Positions 14,212 through 20,917 of a stretch of 21,205 bases of DNA are shown here, piece after piece. The position numbers and the translations under genes were made by a program. The stretch's first letter is position 1. Each line of letters starts with the position of its first letter. The stretch comes from JAAKFL01 sp964629645 (GTDB lineage: Bacteria; Chlamydiota; Chlamydiia; Chlamydiales; SLFE01), in assembly GCA_964629645.1 (NCBI GenBank), contig CAZVSU010000045.1, forward strand, positions 1 to 21,205. Reading direction: 5' to 3'. The notes beneath the pieces were generated by a model. That model searched no databases, was not told the DNA's origin, and was given only the letters and a program-made list of their open reading frames with translations.

Positions 14212-15018
14212 ATGAGCGTTTCTCTGTCAATTCGATTTTGCCTCCTCCTTTTTTTGTCGCTGCTTTCTTCCTGTCAAAAGACAAAAGATGCCAAGGGGCA
14301 ATTTGAACAAATCGGAAGAATTGAAAGAAAAGCCAAAGATCGACGGTGGCAAATGGCCGGGCCTCTTGTACAGCCGGCCCCCCGCTACCCATGGGACGAC
14401 AACGACTCCTCGCCCCACCCCCCCATTACGAAAGATTTTTTCCGGTGTCGAGGAAGCGCCCTCAACCCGCCTCGGGAAACAGCGGGCGGCCCCCTCTACG
14501 ACTGCGGAGGCTTTCACGCCCATAGCCTTCCGATTCAAGACGATCAAGAAATGATCGCCCCCATTTTGATCGACCTTCTTAACTACCTCCAACAACAAAC
14601 AGGGCGCAAAGTCGTGATCACCACAGGCCACCGCTGCCTCAAACACCACCTCTATTCAAAGCTTGAAACCGAAAGCCGCTCCTCAAAGCATATGATCGGC
14701 GCCGAAGTCGCCTTCTATATCGCCGGCATGGAGAGAGAGACAGACAAAGTCCAACAGCTCATCATCGACTATTACAGAGAAGATGCCGACGAGTATCGCC
14801 TCTTCGAAAGGTACACAAAACCCGATACCGGCACGTCGACTCTCCCTTGGTACAACAAAGAGATCTATTTTAAGCTCTACCTAGAGGATGAAGGGAGGGA
14901 TTTTGACAACCGGCATCCTTACCCTTATTTCAGAATCCAGGTGCGGTATGACAGGAAAAGCGGCAAAAGGGTTCTTTTTGACTGGAAAGAGGCCGAAAGC
15001 AACCTTCAGATCTATTGA
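14212..15018 (+). CDS. Putative lipoprotein with M15-peptidase-like core
   Basis: A 268-aa exported protein. Residues 1-20 are a signal peptide and LLSSC provides a lipobox with Cys21 as the lipidated residue. The mature part has a conserved-looking motif block CRGSALNPP...DCGGFHAHSLP (79-107), then GRKVVITTGHRCLKHHLYSKL (131-151) and SSKHMIGAEVAFYI (157-170). The last two resemble the core of D,D-carboxypeptidases of family M15/DUF882 (SGYR...; S-x-H-x2-G-x-A-x-D). H160 is kept, but the usual Asp ligand position is Ala167, a Glu appears at 165, and the later His ligand is not evident (YFRIQV). So it may bind peptidoglycan without cleaving it, or use other ligands. Strong AGGAGG before ATG 14212; divergent from the HAD gene. 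Confidence 0.8.
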   Translation: MSVSLSIRFCLLLFLSLLSSCQKTKDAKGQFEQIGRIERKAKDRRWQMAGPLVQPAPRYPWDDNDSSPHPPITKDFFRCRGSALNPPRETAGGPLYDCGGFHAHSLPIQDDQEMIAPILIDLLNYLQQQTGRKVVITTGHRCLKHHLYSKLETESRSSKHMIGAEVAFYIAGMERETDKVQQLIIDYYREDADEYRLFERYTKPDTGTSTLPWYNKEIYFKLYLEDEGRDFDNRHPYPYFRIQVRYDRKSGKRVLFDWKEAESNLQIY

Positions 15019-15070
15019 AAACGTCTTGAGCTTGCAAAAAATCCCTGCTTTTTTTATGGGTACCAATATT

Positions 15071-15439
15071 ATGATAGTAGAACAAAGTCCGGCGCTTCCA
15101 GCGAATTATGTGGACACACCAAACCATCAACGCTTTGATTTTCAAAATGTTGCAAAGAAAATATGCGCGCGCAACCTCCCGGAGTTTCAGCCTATTGACG
15201 ACCCTGAAGGGTACCGCTCGTTTTATAACCGACAAATTGAGCAGGAAGAAAGCGATCTTGACATCGACGATACCTTAAGCTGCATGGGGGTGTACGACGT
15301 TGATGATATTTGCAGGCCGGCGTTTCAAGGAGACGAGTTTGTCTTCTATGCCACCGACTCACACCAGGTCCCCCGCAAGGTCTCTGTCGATCTCAAATCC
15401 CGGCACATCGCCAGCGAGCTTCTCCCTCTTATTTATTGA
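15071..15439 (+). CDS. Hypothetical protein
   Basis: A protein of about 122 aa that I do not recognise. It starts MIVEQSPALPANYVDTPNHQ, is acidic in the middle (EQEESDLDIDD) and ends SRHIASELLPLIY. There is no signal peptide or membrane segment. Two possible starts, ATG 15056 and ATG 15071, both lack a good ribosome-binding site. The frame extends further up to 14888, but that part overlaps the lipoprotein gene. It lies 52 bases after the lipoprotein stop and converges on cutA with a 17-base gap. Amino acid composition looks protein-like, which supports a real gene, but there is no independent evidence. Confidence 0.6.
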   Translation: MIVEQSPALPANYVDTPNHQRFDFQNVAKKICARNLPEFQPIDDPEGYRSFYNRQIEQEESDLDIDDTLSCMGVYDVDDICRPAFQGDEFVFYATDSHQVPRKVSVDLKSRHIASELLPLIY

Positions 15440-15456
15440 TGATGCTGCCGCCACAA

Positions 15457-15798
15457 TTAAGCGTCGCTAGTCTCGCTCGCGATCGACACCGATTCCTCCA
15501 TCCACTTCAGATAGGACTCATTGCCCGATATGATGGCGACAGCAGTGATCTCCGGAACGTCGTAGGAACTGTTGTCGAGAATCACCTCTTTTACCTGATC
15601 CATCAGCTCCTTTTTTGTCTTAAAAATGATTTTACTCTCTTGACCTGTCTCTAGTTGGTTGTCCCACATGTAAACCGATTCAATCCAAGGGACAATCTGC
15701 GCGCAGGCGACAAGACGTTCCTGAACCAAATAACGGCTGATTTTACGCGCCTCATCTAAACTTCCGGCCGTCCAATGAATCTCTATATACTCGCTCAT
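15457..15798 (-). CDS. cutA: CutA-like divalent-cation tolerance protein
   Basis: A 113-aa trimeric signalling-type protein with the CutA pattern: EARKISRYLVQERLVACAQIVP (16-37), IESVYMWDNQLE, ESKIIFKTKKE, and SYDVPEITAVAIISGNESYLKWM. The family fold resembles PII proteins; its original link to copper tolerance is weak and the true role is unknown. ATG 15798 has GGAGGAG upstream. It is the last gene of the murC/ddl-ftsQ-cutA series, 22 bases after ftsQ; from memory, C. trachomatis also keeps cutA beside murC/ddl. Confidence 0.94.
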   Translation of the reverse strand: MSEYIEIHWTAGSLDEARKISRYLVQERLVACAQIVPWIESVYMWDNQLETGQESKIIFKTKKELMDQVKEVILDNSSYDVPEITAVAIISGNESYLKWMEESVSIASETSDA

Positions 15799-15820
15799 GA
15801 CACTCCTCCCTTTCGTTTCC

Positions 15821-16630
15821 TTACAATATAAAAGCCAAGTCTTCGATCCGCAAGTCTAGAATAAGCGGAGAGGAAACCTGTTTTTTTTCTCGATAGAGCC
15901 AATACGTGCTAAGAGAGCGGAAAGGGTCTTTATGATTCAAACGCAAAAGCACCGGCCACGTCTCGTAAGCGTGATTTTGCTCTTCGATGAGAACGCAGAT
16001 TTCCCTCTCTCCGTAGCTTGGAGCGTCGATCCGGGTCAAGTCGAGACTCTTAACAGTGGCTCCCCTCCGTTCAATGTCTTTTCTTAGTGTTTCTGCAAGC
16101 CCGAGGCGCTCGCCGCCTAGCTGCATTCCCCATGAAACGCCGTCTTTAAGGCCCAGGTAGTACCTCGGGATCCGCTTCGGGGTAAAGAAAGGCCGGCAGG
16201 GAATGAGGACCCCTTCGTCATCGACGCCTCCGTTTTTGATATCGCCCAAATAAGCCGTCGGCGCCCTCATCTCATAATCAATATGGAGACCATTCGGTAA
16301 GACAGCAGTCACCCTGGCTCTTTTGATCAGTGGATGGCTCTGCAGTTTTTTTTCCGCTTGCTTTGCATTCAGCCGGTACTGATTTGTCGGCTTGTCTGAG
16401 GACAACTCAAGCAGCTCGGCAAAAAAGTCCGGCTCGAGAGCATCTAAGTGGGGCGAAGACAAAGCAATTTGGGTGATCAGGTACTCGGGGGAGCGTTTCA
16501 ACGCCTGTTTCCACTGCAGAGCATAGAGCCAGCCAAATGTCGCAGAGCCGGAAATAGCGAGCACGGAAAGCGTGATCCAGACAAAGGCTTTTTTTAACGG
16601 AATTTTGTGCGGGGCTGCCGGATCATCCAT
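15821..16630 (-). CDS. ftsQ: Cell division protein FtsQ
   Basis: A 269-aa bitopic membrane protein: a short cytoplasmic N-terminus, one transmembrane helix (about 14-36), and an extracytoplasmic POTRA-like region with LNAKQAEKKLQSHPLIKRARVTAVLPNGLHIDYEMRAPTAYL, the pattern that identifies FtsQ/DivIB. It links early and late parts of the divisome. Chlamydiae lack FtsZ in most lineages but keep FtsQ and peptidoglycan synthesis for division, in line with the adjacent murC/ddl. Its ATG overlaps the murC/ddl stop by 8 bases (ATGGATGA), so translation is probably coupled. Sequence similarity in this family is low; the call rests on topology, motif and neighbour. Confidence 0.88.
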   Translation of the reverse strand: MDDPAAPHKIPLKKAFVWITLSVLAISGSATFGWLYALQWKQALKRSPEYLITQIALSSPHLDALEPDFFAELLELSSDKPTNQYRLNAKQAEKKLQSHPLIKRARVTAVLPNGLHIDYEMRAPTAYLGDIKNGGVDDEGVLIPCRPFFTPKRIPRYYLGLKDGVSWGMQLGGERLGLAETLRKDIERRGATVKSLDLTRIDAPSYGEREICVLIEEQNHAYETWPVLLRLNHKDPFRSLSTYWLYREKKQVSSPLILDLRIEDLAFIL

Positions 16631-18917
16631 GCCGCGCCCTTTCCCTGCTGCGGCTTAAAGCATGCACAATCAATTCATCCACCAGGCGAGCAGGAGGGTA
16701 GCCGTGCCGCTCGCAAATGCGGGGGTAGAGGCTGATCGGGGTAAAGCCCGGGATCGGGTTGATTTCATTCAGCCAAAATCGCCCCGAAGCGTCGAGCAGA
16801 AAGTCAATGCGCGCCATCCCTTCTCCCCCAATGGCCTGAAAGGCTTTTAACGCAAGATCTTGTCCCATTTTGACAAGCTCCTCCGGAAGATCGGGATCGG
16901 CAGTCGTAGGAAAACCGCCCGCGCCATATTTTTTTTCAGTGTCGTAAAATTCTCCCCTTGCCAGTACCTCCCCCGGTGGGAAGATTCGATCGCCAAGGGC
17001 GGCAAATTCCATTTCTCTCCCGATGATCCCCTGTTCGACAATCAATGCGTCGTCGTGATCAAAAACCTGCCTGACAGCGTCATCCAATTCAGAGCGGCGC
17101 AAAACTTTGACAACACCAATTGAAGACCCGAGGTGCACCCCCTTCACAAAAACAGGAAATGCCAGCTCTTCGAGCACCCGGTTCTTAAGACAGCGTCCCC
17201 ACTGCCCCTTTTTGACTTTAACAAAAGGCAGCGTCCTCACACCATTTAAGAGAGCGAGCTCTTTTGTCAACGCTTTGTCCATGGCGATTGCAGAGGCGCG
17301 GTGGCCGCATCCGACATACGGGAACCCCATCATTTCAAAGAAACCCTGAATCGTGCCGTCTTCACCGCACGGGCCGTGAAGAACGGGAAACACGACATCG
17401 CAGGACTCCAAAAGGGGCAGCCAGTCAGGCGGCTCCCAGCCCCCCTCTTTATGAATCGTCAATCGTTTGACCTCATACAAATCAGGAGAAAGAGACGACG
17501 CGACATGAGCCGCTGAAATCAAAGAGATCTCGTGCTCTTCCGAGCGGCCCCCTTGCACGAGTCCAACACGAAGCTTTTTAGGAGGGTTTTGCTTCAGCCT
17601 TGCGATCGCGCGCTGTCCAAAATGTGTGATGTCCCCAGCACCCAAAGTCACGACCACATCGTGCGGCCGCAACTGATCAACGAAACAGGCCTCGTCAAAA
17701 GGAGCGCTCCTCGGTATCGTCTTCAAAAGCGACTCTTGGCTCACCCCCTCAATCGGGGCTTCTCCGGCAGAGTAAATGTCCGTCACATACACGCGATAGG
17801 CCTCGTCAAAAGATGAGGCGAGCCCATCCATGCAATGAGCGATGCGGGAGTAGCGGTGGGGTTGAAACAGAGCGATGACTCGTCGCTTGCCGACAGCGCT
17901 TCGAATGCCGCTAAGCGTCGCCGCAATTTCAGTCGGGTGATGGGCATAGTCGTCCAAAAACAAAACACCCGAGACTTCCCCCTTTTTTTCGAGGCGGCGC
18001 CTAACCCCCTCAAAGGTCTGAAAGGCGCGTCTTATCGCCCCTTCGTCGACGCCTAGAATCACCCCCAGGGCAAAGACTGCCGCCCCATTGAGAGCGCTGT
18101 GGCGGCCAACACAAGGCAAAAAAATATCGGGGTAAGTGATCCTATCGAAGGTGACATCAAAGGTGATCGACCAGCCGTTTTGCTTATAATTGGAGATCAG
18201 GATGTCAGCGCCTTCAAAGCCGTAAGACCGACCCGGCGGATCGAGCGCTCTTAAGCGCATGTCGTCTCCGCACCAAACCAAGTGGTCTTTCGATTGCACC
18301 CCTTGAATGAAACGACGAAAGGAATCAATGAGCGCGGAGTCCGAGCCGTAATGCTCGAGGTGGTCCGACCCCAAGTTGGTCACAATGGCGCCAAACGGTG
18401 AGTATTTGACAAAAGTACCGTCGCTTTCGTCGGCTTCCGCCACGAAATAGTCCCCCTCCCCTTTTGCAGAATTGACACCCAGATTCGCGACGATGCCCCC
18501 CACCATGAAAGTCGGGTCGAGAGCCGCTTCTTTCAGCATATGCGTCATTAAGGCTGAGGTGGTTGTTTTGCCGTGCGTACCCGCCACAGCGAGAGTTTTC
18601 TTCGTCGCCATGAGGTGCTGCAGAAGGTCGGAGCGGTGCCAGAGGGGGCACCCCTTTTTTTTCGCCTCTTGGAGTTCAATATTATCAGCCCCGATGCTTG
18701 ACGAGACGATCACAGCCGCATCCGACGGGATGTTGTCTGCCGAGTGGGAGGTGGCGATGCGAGCCCCTTCGTTTGCCAGCGCCAAAGTCAAGTCGCTCTC
18801 ACGGCAATCACTGCCGCTGACAGCGATTTTTTCCTTTAGGAGGAGACGAGCGAGTCCGCTCATTCCGATCCCCCCAATCCCGATAAAATGACATTTTTGA
18901 GGCAAGATACGTTTCAT
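16623..18917 (-). CDS. murC/ddl: MurC-Ddl fusion: UDP-MurNAc-L-alanine ligase / D-Ala-D-Ala ligase
   Basis: A 764-aa bifunctional cytoplasmic enzyme for peptidoglycan precursors. Residues ~1-445 are MurC: FIGIGGIGMSGLA at the N-terminus, ATP loop GTHGKTTTS (113-121), DDYAHHPTEI and LFQPHRYSR. Residues ~448-764 are D-Ala-D-Ala ligase: LRVGLVQGGRSEEHEIS, VLHGPCGEDGTIQGFF, VKGVHLGSSIGV and NEINPIPGFTP. This fusion is a hallmark of Chlamydiae. I chose ATG 18917; a TTG at 18968 is also in frame, but would put promoter-like sequence inside the gene. Only an AAGGG touching the ATG could serve as ribosome-binding site, which is too close. The gene heads the murC/ddl-ftsQ-cutA unit and is divergent from the RasGAP gene. 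Confidence 0.97.
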   Translation of the reverse strand: MKRILPQKCHFIGIGGIGMSGLARLLLKEKIAVSGSDCRESDLTLALANEGARIATSHSADNIPSDAAVIVSSSIGADNIELQEAKKKGCPLWHRSDLLQHLMATKKTLAVAGTHGKTTTSALMTHMLKEAALDPTFMVGGIVANLGVNSAKGEGDYFVAEADESDGTFVKYSPFGAIVTNLGSDHLEHYGSDSALIDSFRRFIQGVQSKDHLVWCGDDMRLRALDPPGRSYGFEGADILISNYKQNGWSITFDVTFDRITYPDIFLPCVGRHSALNGAAVFALGVILGVDEGAIRRAFQTFEGVRRRLEKKGEVSGVLFLDDYAHHPTEIAATLSGIRSAVGKRRVIALFQPHRYSRIAHCMDGLASSFDEAYRVYVTDIYSAGEAPIEGVSQESLLKTIPRSAPFDEACFVDQLRPHDVVVTLGAGDITHFGQRAIARLKQNPPKKLRVGLVQGGRSEEHEISLISAAHVASSLSPDLYEVKRLTIHKEGGWEPPDWLPLLESCDVVFPVLHGPCGEDGTIQGFFEMMGFPYVGCGHRASAIAMDKALTKELALLNGVRTLPFVKVKKGQWGRCLKNRVLEELAFPVFVKGVHLGSSIGVVKVLRRSELDDAVRQVFDHDDALIVEQGIIGREMEFAALGDRIFPPGEVLARGEFYDTEKKYGAGGFPTTADPDLPEELVKMGQDLALKAFQAIGGEGMARIDFLLDASGRFWLNEINPIPGFTPISLYPRICERHGYPPARLVDELIVHALSRSRERARHG

Positions 18918-18924
18918 CCCTTTT

Positions 18925-18954
18925 AAAATACACAGAAGGGATTGTTTTCGACAA
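18925..18954 (-). promoter_or_regulatory. murC/ddl: Candidate murC/ddl promoter
   Basis: Minus strand TTGTCG (18954-18949), an 18-base spacer and TATTTT (18930-18925). The ATG begins 7 bases after the -10, as for prfB and lpxG, implying a leaderless transcript. Prediction by eye; the -10 is only moderately good. Confidence 0.45.
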
Positions 18955-18957
18955 GAA

Positions 18958-18979
18958 CAGCCGAGCAAAAACTTGGCTG
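18958..18979. promoter_or_regulatory. Inverted repeat between divergent promoters
   Basis: CAGCCGAG (18958-18965) and CTTGGCTG (18972-18979) form 8-bp arms with one mismatch (a G-U pair in RNA) around a 6-base centre. The repeat lies directly upstream of both the murC/ddl -35 and the RasGAP-gene -10, a natural place for a shared operator. It could also be a chance hairpin. Confidence 0.45.
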
Positions 18980-18988
18980 TGGTATAAT
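18980..18988 (+). promoter_or_regulatory. Extended -10 promoter of the RasGAP gene
   Basis: TGGTATAAT: a perfect TATAAT (18983-18988) preceded by the TGn extension. No good -35 is found at normal spacing; instead the inverted repeat fills that place. The ATG lies 32 bases downstream with GGAGG between. Confidence 0.65.
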
Positions 18989-19019
18989 AGAGAGCGTCCT
19001 TGAAAGAAGGAGGCAGAAT

Positions 19020-20624
19020 ATGGAATCAGACTTCCATGGCTTCAGCTTCTCTTCACAAGACTTGCATTTTGAGCGCTCAGAAAGTTCCCAAATCCACGGC
19101 GACCTAAGCCAAAATGTCGACCTTACGACCCTTTTTCAACAAACCCTGTCACTGAATCCCCACCCGGAAACCGCCTCGCATACAATGCCCGCAGCAAAAA
19201 AAGGGCTGAGACAAACGCTGCGGTCGGCCGCGTCTAAAGTGGCCAGGCAATCTGTTGCCATTTTCAAACCGCGAAGAGGCAATCAGTCAAAAAAGAAAGC
19301 CGAAGCCAAACGAGACCCGAAAGCCTTGGCCGCAACTTTGAGAGAGCATCCCACTCTCACATTGCGCGCCCAAAAGCTCCACGCTCTTCTCGATGAACAT
19401 CTCCACACAGATGAAGAAGAGCTCTTCACCAACGAACTGATCTCTCCGCTCCTAAAAAAAGACCCTAAAAGAGCGCTTCAATTTGTCCACGAGCGCGTGG
19501 CGCGAGAGGTGGCGGAGTCAGGCGGAGACGAAGAGATCTTGCTTCGATCGGACACCCTTTTTTCAAAATCAATGAAAGCGATCTATCGGGAGTATGCCGC
19601 TGAGTTTCGCCGGGAGGTATTCGATTCGGTGCTCTCATCCATTCGGTCCCGCGGAACTTGCGAAGTGGACCCCGCACGTCTTAAAGAGGAACGTCTTGAC
19701 GAACAACAGACGCTCCTTCTGCACCATGTCGAGACTTTCTTTTCTGCCGCCGGCGAGCACCTCAACACACTTCCCGAAGAAGTAAAGGAGATTTTCCACC
19801 ATCTATTTGAAGCGGTCTGCGTGGAGTATGAAGACGAAGAGGTCGCTTGGAAGCAGGTGGGCAGCCAGCTTTTCTTGCGCTGCTTGATCCCTGCCCTTTT
19901 ATCTCCGGATCTTCATATCCCGGCTTCCGATCAGGGGCCCCTGTCGCCCGCTGAAGTGAGAACTCTGATTCTGATCAGCAAAATCGTGCAGAATGCCGCC
20001 AATCGAACGGGCCAGGGACATAAACAGCCCTTCCTAAGTTTTGCCGACCGGCAAAAAGAGGAATTTGAGAGGGCTTCGTTCACCCTTTGCACCGAGGCGG
20101 TCGCGTTCACTCAAGTTGTCGATGAGGAGCACGCCTGTCAATTATCCGGAGGCCTCGAGGGCGTGACGATCGAAAGAATGCCTCGGCAGGATCTCATCAA
20201 AATACATCCGCGTCAGGCGGCGAAAGGACTCGGAGACAACATGCTCTCCAACAAGCAGTATGCCTTTGTTCGCAGAGCGATCGCTCAAGACTGCGGCGAG
20301 CTGCATCAAAACCCCTCCCCCGTCGCAGCTCTTCCCCTCTTCGGAAAGCTGACTGTCCTTTCTCCTCATATGACGCCCGAACAAAAAAAGGATCTGATTG
20401 CGCTCATAAAGGGCACCGACTGGGCCGATCACAAGTTGGAGAAGCCCCCCGATCTTCTCGTGACCCTGAGCAGCCCCACCCATCTCTTTTCTTCGGCTCC
20501 CATCAATCCAAAAGAAGCCGTCAACCTCAAACACTTAATGACACTTAATCAGATGATTCATCGATCGAACACGATGAATACGCTCCTTGACCTCATAATT
20601 GATCACTTCTTAGATCAATCATGA
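19020..20624 (+). CDS. RasGAP-domain protein, candidate secreted effector
   Basis: A 534-aa protein with a eukaryotic-type Ras GTPase-activating domain at about 130-350. Seen directly: LLRSDTLFSKSM with R176 at the arginine-finger place (FR.NSLA.K in NF1/p120GAP), CEVDPARL (214-221), QLFLRCLIPALLSP with R287 matching the FLR...PA..SP motif, and ISKIVQNAAN with K321 and N328. The R176-R287 distance (111) is close to 114-115 in p120GAP and neurofibromin, so catalysis on a Ras-like GTPase is plausible. Residues 1-55 are Ser/Gln-rich without a signal peptide, as expected for type III secretion, and 60-100 are strongly basic. Residues 351-534 are mostly helical and unrecognised. ATG 19020 follows GGAGG; a TTG at 18942 is also in frame but lies upstream of the promoter. 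Codon use looks like that of neighbouring genes. Secretion and target are inference. Confidence 0.87.
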   Translation: MESDFHGFSFSSQDLHFERSESSQIHGDLSQNVDLTTLFQQTLSLNPHPETASHTMPAAKKGLRQTLRSAASKVARQSVAIFKPRRGNQSKKKAEAKRDPKALAATLREHPTLTLRAQKLHALLDEHLHTDEEELFTNELISPLLKKDPKRALQFVHERVAREVAESGGDEEILLRSDTLFSKSMKAIYREYAAEFRREVFDSVLSSIRSRGTCEVDPARLKEERLDEQQTLLLHHVETFFSAAGEHLNTLPEEVKEIFHHLFEAVCVEYEDEEVAWKQVGSQLFLRCLIPALLSPDLHIPASDQGPLSPAEVRTLILISKIVQNAANRTGQGHKQPFLSFADRQKEEFERASFTLCTEAVAFTQVVDEEHACQLSGGLEGVTIERMPRQDLIKIHPRQAAKGLGDNMLSNKQYAFVRRAIAQDCGELHQNPSPVAALPLFGKLTVLSPHMTPEQKKDLIALIKGTDWADHKLEKPPDLLVTLSSPTHLFSSAPINPKEAVNLKHLMTLNQMIHRSNTMNTLLDLIIDHFLDQS

Positions 20625-20917
20625 CCCAATCGAGTCATAGCTGGCACTTAAAAACCGTTTCAGCGGCGTGCCGCCCCGGCCCCTTCGCACTGTGCCCTCA
20701 TAAAGGTTGCCACAGACAAAAATGAAGGAGCCGCCCCATCAGGGATGATTGCACCACACAAAACCCGCTCGAGTATCAAATAACGTTAATTTAACTAAAT
20801 TATTAATAATAAGATCATATTTCGTATTTAAAACATAAAAAAAACAACATTTAATATAAACTACTATTTAAATAAATTATTTATTATAATAATAGTAAAT
20901 ATTTACAAGGATAGCTT
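20625..20917. other. Intergenic region with a sharp AT-rich half
   Basis: 293 bases without a gene. The first ~145 are GC-rich with a small hairpin GCGGC-GT-GCCGC (about 20663-20674) and no T-run. From about 20775 to 20910 the sequence is almost all A and T, unlike the rest of the window. A TATAAT at 20885-20890 may be the -10 for the gene at 20918; no convincing -35 stands out. Confidence 0.6.

Noticed and set aside
14168..14392. N-terminal extension of the HAD protein
   Set aside because: The extra 75 residues are antisense to the lipoprotein start and unlike any HAD N-terminus.
18918..18968. Extended MurC start at TTG 18968
   Set aside because: It would be translated from promoter sequence; ATG 18917 gives the normal MurC N-terminus.
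18942..19019. Extended RasGAP-protein start at TTG 18942
   Set aside because: It lies upstream of the TATAAT; ATG 19020 has a proper GGAGG.
20663..20674. Intrinsic terminator after the RasGAP gene
   Set aside because: The hairpin has only a 2-base loop and no following T-run.
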